DNA of 8,085 nt from Candidatus Fibrimonadales bacterium (GTDB lineage: Bacteria > Fibrobacterota > Fibrobacteria > Fibrobacterales > Fibrobacteraceae): the NCBI GenBank assembly GCA_009788135.1, contig WQSA01000109.1, positions 1 to 8,085 of the forward strand. Direction: 5' to 3'. This document shows positions 1-5,715 of this stretch, piece after piece. The translations under genes were made by a program, and so were the position numbers. Each line of letters opens with the position of its first letter. The stretch's first letter is position 1. The notes under the pieces are model-generated. The model ran no database searches. It was not told the DNA's origin and worked only from the letters and a program-made list of their open reading frames with translations.

Positions 1-13
1 TTTTACCTCTTAG

Positions 14-94
14 CGGAGAACGAGGGACTCGAACCCCCAAGCCTGACGGCGGCGGTTTTCAAGACCGCTGACTTACCAATTAGCCTAGTTCTCC
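14..94 (-). tRNA. tRNA-Ser, anticodon UGA
   Basis: Read on the minus strand this folds into a class II tRNA of 81 nt. The acceptor stem pairs GGAGAAC with GTTCTCC and leaves G as discriminator. The D arm has the invariant GG in its loop. The anticodon stem GCGGT/ACCGC encloses loop CTTGAAA, so the anticodon is UGA (plus-strand positions 59-61), which reads UCA and related serine codons. A 13-nt variable arm with a GCC/GGC stem separates it from the T arm, which has the usual TTCGAGT loop. The long variable arm and the G discriminator both fit serine. CCA is not encoded: the next bases are CTA, so CCA must be added after transcription. The gene is divergent from the glycosyl-phosphotransferase gene. 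Confidence 0.96.
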
Positions 95-184
95 AGAGGA
101 ATGAAATATAGAAAAATCATTGTATTGTATATATTGTATTTCATAGGTATTTTATAAGTATTTTCTTTGTAAAAAATTGCGTTT
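95..184. promoter_or_regulatory. A+T-rich divergent intergenic region (tRNA-Ser / sugar transferase)
   Basis: This short, strongly A+T-rich gap separates the tRNA from the divergent sugar transferase gene, so it should hold promoters in both directions. TTGTAT occurs three times (120-125, 125-130, 134-139). TATAAG at 153-158 could be a plus-strand -10 box, but no -35 box lies at proper spacing. No operator, hairpin or small ORF is evident. The promoter role is inferred from gene orientation, not from a clear motif. Confidence 0.3.
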
Positions 185-238
185 TTGAAAAAAATTTCCG
201 CTTTTTTCGAAATTCTTTCTTATATTCTCTATTGTATT

Positions 239-1564
239 ATGCGAGCATCTACACTGGAAAAGATACTTTTCATGGTTTTCGATTGCATGGCCAACGCCAT
301 GTGTTTCGTATTGCTTTTCCCAAAATATGCAGATCTTACCGTATTCGCAGTCTTAATGTGGTTCTTGTTGTTCCTGTGCGCAGGGTTTTACCGCCGCTGG
401 CTCTTGGACTCCAGAACAGCGCACGTTATGCACATACTGAAAACCGTATGCATTGTCTATTGTTTTGCCGTAGCTATGGTGCTCGGTCATCATGCGCTGA
501 ACATACACGGCTTTTTCAACGACATACTCGGAATAACCAAATACTTCTTTTTCGTCTGGTTTGCGGTTAGCAGTTTCAGGCTTTTGATTTGCAAAATTCT
601 GAGAATTTTTTTGAACAACGGCTGGGGCGCAGATTGCATTGTCCTGCTGGGCAACACAGGCGAAACTCAGGAATACTCGCATTTATTCCACGGCAATCCG
701 CAGCTTGGCAAAAAAGTTATTGGCATTATCGAAGAAAACGAATATCCAGACTTGCCTGATCTCATCAAGAAACGCAATGTGCAAGCGATTGTAATCGCCC
801 ATCGCAGCAGTTCAGAAAAGAAAATAAACGAAATTCTATATTGGGTTGCGCACTTGCCTGTACAGGTTTATTTGGTTCCGAATCTGTGGGAATGCGCAAA
901 GAACTTCAAAACATCCAATCAGCCCACGCTTGTTCACACCATAGAATTGCAAGAACTTTTTGTGCTGAACCTGCTTCCATGGCAAGCTACCATAAAAAGA
1001 ATTATGGATATAGCCACAGCGGTGTTCCTGCTCATAACAACATCGCCTTTGCTTTTGCTCACCGCAATCGCAATCAAGCTGGACTCCAAGGGGCCCATTT
1101 TCTACAAACAGCAAAGAGTGGGCTTGTACTCAAGGCCCTTTACAATTTATAAATTCCGATCTATGTACAGCGATGCAGAAAAAGACGGACCGCAATGGGC
1201 AAAAAAGAATGACAGCCGCATAACGAAGGTCGGGAAAATAATTCGCAAATATCGCATAGACGAAATTCCGCAGCTTCTATGTGTATTGAAAGGCGATATG
1301 AGCATGGTAGGCCCTCGCCCGGAGCGTGATGTATTTATAGAAGAGCTTCGCAAAACAATACCGTTTTATGCAAGCCGTTTGAAAATGAAACCTGGCTTAA
1401 CAGGCTGGGCGCAAGTTCGCCATCATTACGACAATGATATTGAAGATGTGAAAATAAAATTGGGTTATGATATTTATTATTTATCAAACGCCTCCATTCT
1501 TCTTGATATTCAAATTTTAATAAGAACCATATATGTGGTTTTAACTGGAAAAGGCGCGCAATAG
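239..1564 (+). CDS. Polyprenyl glycosylphosphotransferase (WbaP/WcaJ-type bacterial sugar transferase)
   Basis: An inner-membrane enzyme that moves a sugar-1-phosphate from a UDP-sugar onto undecaprenyl phosphate, the first step of O-antigen, capsule or exopolysaccharide repeat assembly. In the 441-residue product, about four hydrophobic segments lie at residues 6-27, 33-49, 65-83 and 98-118. They are followed by a soluble CoA-binding-like domain (about 131-242). A further hydrophobic segment (257-280) leads into the sugar transferase core: GPIFYKQQ (285-292), YKFRSM (304-309), catalytic Asp-Glu pair D341-E342, VGPRPE (357-362), PGLTGWAQ (385-392) and YDIYY (410-414). All hallmark motifs are intact. 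Start: I prefer ATG 239, where family-like sequence (LEKILFMVFD) begins. An in-frame TTG at 185 would add 18 residues from A+T-rich DNA. Neither start has a Shine-Dalgarno sequence. The sugar specificity cannot be read from sequence. The next gene, 18 bp away, probably makes a nucleotide sugar, possibly its donor. Confidence 0.93.
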   Translation: MRASTLEKILFMVFDCMANAMCFVLLFPKYADLTVFAVLMWFLLFLCAGFYRRWLLDSRTAHVMHILKTVCIVYCFAVAMVLGHHALNIHGFFNDILGITKYFFFVWFAVSSFRLLICKILRIFLNNGWGADCIVLLGNTGETQEYSHLFHGNPQLGKKVIGIIEENEYPDLPDLIKKRNVQAIVIAHRSSSEKKINEILYWVAHLPVQVYLVPNLWECAKNFKTSNQPTLVHTIELQELFVLNLLPWQATIKRIMDIATAVFLLITTSPLLLLTAIAIKLDSKGPIFYKQQRVGLYSRPFTIYKFRSMYSDAEKDGPQWAKKNDSRITKVGKIIRKYRIDEIPQLLCVLKGDMSMVGPRPERDVFIEELRKTIPFYASRLKMKPGLTGWAQVRHHYDNDIEDVKIKLGYDIYYLSNASILLDIQILIRTIYVVLTGKGAQ

Positions 1565-1582
1565 TTTTCTATTTTTACCCAA

Positions 1583-4087
1583 ATGCATAAAAAATTATCC
1601 ATTTCTTCGCTTATGGACACCAGCGGTGTTGCATTTGGTACAAGTGGAGCTCGTGGGCTTATTAGCAACATGACGGATGAAGTTTGTTTTGCTTATACCC
1701 TTGGCTTTTTGCAATATATTTATGATTTCTCAAAAAATAGTGAAAAAAAAGTTGTAGCCTTTGGCGGAGATTTGCGTCAAAGCACGCCTCGCATACTGGC
1801 TGCTTGCATGGCTGCTGCAAAAAGCATCGGTTTTAAATGCGATTACCAAGGATTTTTGCCAAGCCCTGCGCTCACGCTTTACGGAATTAAAAAAGGAATT
1901 CCAAGCATTATGGTAACAGGCAGCCATATACCGGACAACAGAAATGGCATAAAGTTTTGCAGCAAGAACGGAGAGATAACAAAAGCCGATGAAACAGGCA
2001 TCCGTTCGCAATACGTGGAAATTCCCGAAGTCTTGGAAATAGATGAAAAACTGCCGCGTCCAGTTGTCAAAGCGCTTAAAATGTATAAAGATTATCTTCT
2101 AAGTTTGTTTCCGAAAGATTCATTGCAAGAGACAAATATCGCATTTTATCAGCATTCCGCAGTTGGCAGAGATATTGCCGTTGAAATTCTAACTGAACTC
2201 GGAGCGAATGTAACGGCTCTGGGAAGAAGCGAAGATTTTATTCCTGTTGATACAGAAGCCATTCGCAAAGAAGATGTGAACTTTGCAAAGCAGCACTGCG
2301 CAAGCGGTGAGTTTTTCTGCATGGCAAGCACGGATGGAGATTCCGATCGTCCTCTTCTTTCCGATGAAAACGGAAACTGGTTCAAGGGCGATTCGCTCGG
2401 AATTTTAGCTGGCAAAGCGCTTGGAATTCAAGCGGTGGCAATTCCTGTGAGCAGCAATACCGCTGCGGAAAAAAGCAGTTTTTTCAGGCAAGTTTTGCGA
2501 ACAAAAATAGGAAGCCCTTTTGTAATTGAGGGAATAAAAAAACTGAAGGAAAAATATAACCTCGTTGCAGGCTTTGAAGCTAACGGCGGATTTTTAACAG
2601 AAAGCTTAACCACAAGAGATGCGCTCACGCCAATTATCGCAACCATTATAGAATGCAAAAAACAAAAACTGAAACTCTCAGAGCTTTTGGCAAAATTGCC
2701 GCCGAGATACACCGCAAGCGGCTTGGTAAAAGAATTTCCCCCTGAACTAGCCGATAAGAAATTAGCAGAATTGCAAACCTGCAGCTATGATTTTTTCAAA
2801 AACGAGTTCGCAAAAATCGCTGGAAAACCGGTTTTGATAAATACCACGGACGGCTATAGAATGGAGTTTAGCAACGGCAATATAATTCATTTGCGCAAAA
2901 GCGGAAATGCGCCGGAATTTCGCTGCTATACGGAAAGCAAAACATCGCTTGAAGCGGAAAATCTAAATTACAAGTGTTTAAAAATCATAGAATGTTGGAA
3001 AATAACGGGAAATCTTACGCCGGAACAATGCAAACGTCTGGAAAAAGAGATAAATTCCCAAGATTGGCGGCTTATAGCCGAGCTGACAGAAACTGCTCGC
3101 AAGCAAGCAAAGCAGGAAGAAAATTCTATTGCGCCGATGAACTTTGAAATGCTGCGCAATAATCCGAAGTTCAAAGAATTTGAGAAGCTTGGAAAAGAGA
3201 TTTTGGAAAGCGGGCAGGTAGCGGCCTTTTTGCTGGCAGGCGGCCAGGGTTCCAGACTGAATTTCAACGGGCCAAAAGGCACTTTCAAATTGGAAGCTCT
3301 TGGAAAATCCATTTTCCAGATACACGCAGAAAAAGTGAAAAATATTCCTTTGGTCATAATGACAAGCCCGCTGAACAACAAAGAGACCATAGAATATTTT
3401 GAGCAAAACGATTATTTTGGATTGAATAAAAAGAAAGTCAAATTCATTAAGCAAGGCACTATTTGCGCGATAAATCCAGACGGCAAGCCTATTTTTGAGA
3501 GCAACGGCCATTTGGCTCTTGTGCCGGACGGCAACGGAGGTTGTTTTAGCGCGCTTTCTTCGAGCGGCGCTTTGGAATGGCTGCAGGAGCAGAAAATAAA
3601 ATTTGTTTTTCTATACGGCGTTGACAATATTTTAGCCAAGCCTTGCGATCCTGCATTTATAGGAGCTTTTGCGGATTCAAAGATGGCAGCGGCATCAAAG
3701 GTTGTGAAAAAGAGAAACCCAGAAGAAAAAATGGGCGCATTCGCATTGAAAAACAATCTGCCCACCGTAATAGAATACAGCGAAATTCCAAGCGAAAGAC
3801 TTGCCGAATTTAACGGTGGAAACATAGTTGCGCATTTATTCACAATGGAATCCCTGAAAAAGCTGGAAAACGAGCCTTTGCCCTGGCACTTGGCCATTAA
3901 AAAGGTTTGCGATGTGGAAGGAGCATTCAAATTCGAGCAGTTTTTATTTGACGCTTTCCCAAAGCTTGGCTCTATGTTTTTGGCAGGCGTTGAGCGAGAA
4001 AAAGAATTCGCTCCGATAAAGAACGCAACCGGAGAAGACTCGCCGGAGAGCGCGGTAAAGCTGTTTAAGAAAGCATATTCAAAGTAA
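1583..4087 (+). CDS. Fused phosphohexomutase / UDP-N-acetylhexosamine pyrophosphorylase
   Basis: Two enzymes in one 834-residue chain. Residues 1 to about 475 are an alpha-D-phosphohexomutase: FGTSGARG (18-25), phosphoserine loop VTGSHIP (111-117, S114), metal loop DGDSDRP (251-257), sugar loop EANGG (332-336) and phosphate loop RKSGNAPEFR (438-447). Residues from about 480 are an AGX/UAP-type uridylyltransferase: helical lead-in, LAGGQGSRL (551-559), PKG (564-566), PDGNGG (648-653), metal aspartate in VDN (680-682), EYSE (731-734), KFE (783-785) and PIKN (811-814). It ends soon after PIKN, so the C-terminal extension of eukaryotic UAPs is absent. The likely pathway is sugar-6-P to sugar-1-P to UDP-sugar. 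UDP-GlcNAc or UDP-GalNAc is favoured by GGQGSRL...PKG, but glucose or mannose substrates for the mutase half are not excluded. The start has no Shine-Dalgarno sequence; M11 (ATG 1613) is an alternative. The gene follows the sugar transferase by 18 bp, probably as an operon. Confidence 0.9.
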   Translation: MHKKLSISSLMDTSGVAFGTSGARGLISNMTDEVCFAYTLGFLQYIYDFSKNSEKKVVAFGGDLRQSTPRILAACMAAAKSIGFKCDYQGFLPSPALTLYGIKKGIPSIMVTGSHIPDNRNGIKFCSKNGEITKADETGIRSQYVEIPEVLEIDEKLPRPVVKALKMYKDYLLSLFPKDSLQETNIAFYQHSAVGRDIAVEILTELGANVTALGRSEDFIPVDTEAIRKEDVNFAKQHCASGEFFCMASTDGDSDRPLLSDENGNWFKGDSLGILAGKALGIQAVAIPVSSNTAAEKSSFFRQVLRTKIGSPFVIEGIKKLKEKYNLVAGFEANGGFLTESLTTRDALTPIIATIIECKKQKLKLSELLAKLPPRYTASGLVKEFPPELADKKLAELQTCSYDFFKNEFAKIAGKPVLINTTDGYRMEFSNGNIIHLRKSGNAPEFRCYTESKTSLEAENLNYKCLKIIECWKITGNLTPEQCKRLEKEINSQDWRLIAELTETARKQAKQEENSIAPMNFEMLRNNPKFKEFEKLGKEILESGQVAAFLLAGGQGSRLNFNGPKGTFKLEALGKSIFQIHAEKVKNIPLVIMTSPLNNKETIEYFEQNDYFGLNKKKVKFIKQGTICAINPDGKPIFESNGHLALVPDGNGGCFSALSSSGALEWLQEQKIKFVFLYGVDNILAKPCDPAFIGAFADSKMAAASKVVKKRNPEEKMGAFALKNNLPTVIEYSEIPSERLAEFNGGNIVAHLFTMESLKKLENEPLPWHLAIKKVCDVEGAFKFEQFLFDAFPKLGSMFLAGVEREKEFAPIKNATGEDSPESAVKLFKKAYSK

Positions 4088-4778
4088 TCAAAGCTTCTTT
4101 TGTTTCCAGAACATCATGCACACGCACGATTTTAACGCCTTTTTGCGCCGCGACAACTGCGCAAATCACGCTGGGAATTAGTCGGTTGCTGTTTTCCAGA
4201 CCTTTTATTTTGCCAATATAGCTCTTTCTGCTCACTCCGAGCAACACTGGATATTTCGTTTTGCAAAGCTCATCTATATTTGCAATGCAAGCGATATTTT
4301 CTTCCTGAGTTTTTCCAAAGCCTATGCCGGGATCTATGAATATATTTTTGCAACCATGCTCTTCCAGCCACTGCGCACGCTCAAGCAAATATGCTTTAAC
4401 GTCAGGCACAGGAGCCGATATAACCGCAGTTGAATTCGTATCGACCATTGTTTGCAGGAGTTGAGCGGAAACATCGTTTATTATATTTGCCCCGGCCTTA
4501 ACCGCTTTTAAAGCGACATTAGCTTTCATGGTATCAATGGAAATCTGAAAATTTTTCGTATTCTGTTCCTTAGCAAGCATTTCTATAACCGGTATAACCC
4601 GAGCGAGTTCCTCTTCTTCGGAAACTGGAGTAAAACCCGGGCGAGTGCTTTCGCCGCCAATGTCCAGAATATCTGCGCCATCGTCCAAGAGTTTTAAGGC
4701 GTGCTCAAAAGCGTTGTATTTGCCGCCATCAAAAAAGCTATCAGGAGTGCAGTTCACTATGCCCATAATGAGAGTCAT
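4065..4778 (-). CDS. folP: Dihydropteroate synthase
   Basis: A cytosolic TIM-barrel enzyme of folate synthesis that joins 6-hydroxymethyl-dihydropterin diphosphate to p-aminobenzoate, and the sulfonamide target. Clear motifs in the 237 residues: MGIVNCTPDSFFDGG (5-19, N9), DIGGESTRPG (39-48), SIDT (80-83, D82), INDVS (100-104, N101), DPGIGFGK (149-156, D149), GVSRKS (181-186, K185) and VRVHDV (218-223, R219 and H221). These correspond to the known pterin and diphosphate ligands. The protein is shorter than the usual 270-280 residues. The stretch after INDVS is compressed, and the common MHMRG-like segment is replaced by VISAPVPDV (119-127). The lead residues before MGIVN are also minimal. The ATG at 4776-4778 has no Shine-Dalgarno sequence. 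The 3' end overlaps the converging fusion gene by 23 bp. The repeat element begins 6 bp upstream of the start. Confidence 0.95.
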   Translation of the reverse strand: MTLIMGIVNCTPDSFFDGGKYNAFEHALKLLDDGADILDIGGESTRPGFTPVSEEEELARVIPVIEMLAKEQNTKNFQISIDTMKANVALKAVKAGANIINDVSAQLLQTMVDTNSTAVISAPVPDVKAYLLERAQWLEEHGCKNIFIDPGIGFGKTQEENIACIANIDELCKTKYPVLLGVSRKSYIGKIKGLENSNRLIPSVICAVVAAQKGVKIVRVHDVLETKEALITLNMLS

Positions 4779-4823
4779 TTTGCAAATTTAGTAAATAGCG
4801 ATTAACTCAGACTTCATGGATTA

Positions 4824-4851
4824 GTGGAGAGTGGAGAGTGGAGAGTTGAGA
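4824..4851 (+). repeat. 7-bp tandem repeat, left arm (four units)
   Basis: Four head-to-tail heptamers: GTGGAGA at 4824-4830, 4831-4837 and 4838-4844, then GTTGAGA at 4845-4851. TTA (4821-4823) precedes them and is mirrored beside the right arm. The period of 7 is exact, with variation only at the third base of the unit. Confidence 0.9.
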
Positions 4852-4863
4852 ATGATTTTAACA

Positions 4864-4869
4864 TATAAT
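4864..4869 (+). promoter_or_regulatory. Candidate -10 box (TATAAT) in the loop of the palindromic element
   Basis: TATAAT matches the sigma-70 -10 consensus exactly and lies about 105 bp before the GGGPS start, in the loop of the inverted repeat. The region 16-18 bp upstream is heptad repeat with no good -35 box, so this is weak. If real, the transcript leader would contain the right repeat arm. An A+T-rich loop could produce the motif by chance. Confidence 0.25.
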
Positions 4870-4910
4870 GGCTAAAATAGCTCAAAAATACACTTTTTCA
4901 TTTTTTTAAC

Positions 4911-4938
4911 TCTCCACTTTCAACTCTCAACTCTCAAC
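4911..4938 (-). repeat. 7-bp tandem repeat, right arm (four units, inverted)
   Basis: Read on the minus strand, this has GTTGAGA at 4932-4938 and 4925-4931, GTTGAAA at 4918-4924 and GTGGAGA at 4911-4917. It is the inverted counterpart of the left array. GTTGAGA predominates here and GTGGAGA on the left, so the third-base variant differs between arms and the hairpin would have regularly spaced mismatches. Confidence 0.9.
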
Positions 4939-4974
4939 TAAGCGACTAAATCAGCGTTTACTAAATTATCTCAC

Positions 4975-5715
4975 ATGATTGAAGAGAAGTTGATTGCTAA
5001 AATAAAAGAGCGGGCGCTTTTTGCCGTGCTTTTGGATCCTGATGCTTCGGAAAGCGATGCTTTTTTGGAAACGGGGAAAATGGCGTTTGAAAGCGGTGCG
5101 GATTTGATTTTGGTGGGTGGCTCGCTGGTTGGCAATGCGAGTTTGCCAAAGAAGGTTGCGGAGTTGAAGAAGCTGATTGATATTCCGATTATCCTGTTTC
5201 CGGGCGGCGCTTCGCAGGTTGTGCCGGGTTTTGACGCTATGCTTTTCACTTCTCTTGTCAGCGGCAGAAATCCGCAATATCTTATTGAAGAACAGCTCCG
5301 CGGCGGGTTGATTGTAAAAGCGCTTGGCATAGAGGCTTTTCCCACAGCGTATATGCTTATAAATAGCGGCCCTGCAACAGCAGTGGAATACATCTCAAAC
5401 ACAAAAGCCATACCAGCAAATAAACCAAAGCTCACAATGGCACACGCAATAGCCTCAGAATTTATGGGCATGCGCTGGACATATCTTGAGGCTGGCAGCG
5501 GCGCAGAACATCCGGTTCCTCTGGAGCACATAATTTTAACACGCAAAGCCACAAAGCTGAACATTATCGCCGGTGGCGGCATAACGGTTCCGCAAGATGC
5601 GCAGGTTCGTGTAAAAGCCGGTGCAAATGTAATTGTGACAGGAACAATCTGGGAACAAAGCCCTGATATAAATTTGATGAAAGAATTCGCACAGGTAATT
5701 CATGCTGGTAGCTAA
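4975..5715 (+). CDS. Geranylgeranylglyceryl phosphate synthase family protein (GGGPS group II / PcrB superfamily)
   Basis: The family uses a TIM-barrel prenyltransferase to join a polyprenyl diphosphate (C20 or longer) to glycerol-1-phosphate through an ether bond, the first committed step of archaeal membrane lipids. The 246-residue protein is full length: VLLDPD (18-23, Mg-binding aspartates), VGGS (47-50), LFPGG (74-78), SGRNPQYLIEEQ (96-107), YLEAGSGAEHPV (170-181), AGGGI (199-203) and GANVIVTG (216-223). The YLEAGSGA and GGGI phosphate-binding loops are diagnostic. The SGRNPQYL stretch resembles group II enzymes of Bacteroidota and Euryarchaeota more than Bacillus PcrB. Prenyl chain length and in vivo product are not readable from sequence. 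The start lacks a Shine-Dalgarno sequence and sits 7 bp after the palindromic element. The 3' end overlaps the ATPase gene by 14 bp. The first 330 bp use mostly G/T-ending codons, the rest many A/C-ending ones. Confidence 0.93.
   Translation: MIEEKLIAKIKERALFAVLLDPDASESDAFLETGKMAFESGADLILVGGSLVGNASLPKKVAELKKLIDIPIILFPGGASQVVPGFDAMLFTSLVSGRNPQYLIEEQLRGGLIVKALGIEAFPTAYMLINSGPATAVEYISNTKAIPANKPKLTMAHAIASEFMGMRWTYLEAGSGAEHPVPLEHIILTRKATKLNIIAGGGITVPQDAQVRVKAGANVIVTGTIWEQSPDINLMKEFAQVIHAGS

Larger units (their letters stand above)
4785..4967. repeat. Imperfect palindromic element with heptad-repeat arms
   Basis: Almost the whole folP/GGGPS gap is one inverted repeat. The outer ends are a perfect 11-bp pair, AATTTAGTAAA (4785-4795) and TTTACTAAATT (4957-4967). 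Similarity continues inward for about 13 more bp (by eye 18 of 24 matched overall). The left arm then has roughly 10 extra bases. Inner arms of 31 bp (4821-4851 and 4911-4941) match at 26 positions and consist of TTA plus four 7-bp units. A 59-nt A+T-rich loop separates them. No ORF lies inside. It could be a MITE-like element, a duplicated and inverted leader, or a dispersed intergenic repeat. Its presence elsewhere in the genome cannot be judged from this window. Confidence 0.8.

Noticed and set aside
14..94. tRNA-Sec reading of the class II tRNA
   Set aside because: The anticodon is UGA (serine), not UCA, and the 7-bp acceptor stem and 5-bp T stem are ordinary serine tRNA dimensions.
185..238. 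Eighteen-codon N-terminal extension of the sugar transferase from a TTG codon
   Set aside because: The stretch is A+T-rich, has no ribosome binding site, and family-like sequence begins after ATG 239. It is kept only as an alternative start.
2978..3511. 177-codon minus-strand open frame opposite the pyrophosphorylase half
   Set aside because: It is antisense to a gene with full motif support and shows no recognisable domain or start signal.
4821..4941. Possible CRISPR array from the regular repeats
   Set aside because: The units are 7 bp with no spacers, they are inverted between arms, and no cas gene is present. They are tandem heptamers within a palindrome.
4821..4941. Intrinsic terminator from the inverted repeat
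   Set aside because: The arms are far apart (59-nt loop), contain mismatches at regular spacing, lie between divergent genes and have no proper T-run after the stem.
4971..5582. 203-codon minus-strand open frame opposite the GGGPS gene
   Set aside because: It is a shadow of a well-supported gene; its serine/proline-rich composition reflects the opposite strand and no family is recognised.
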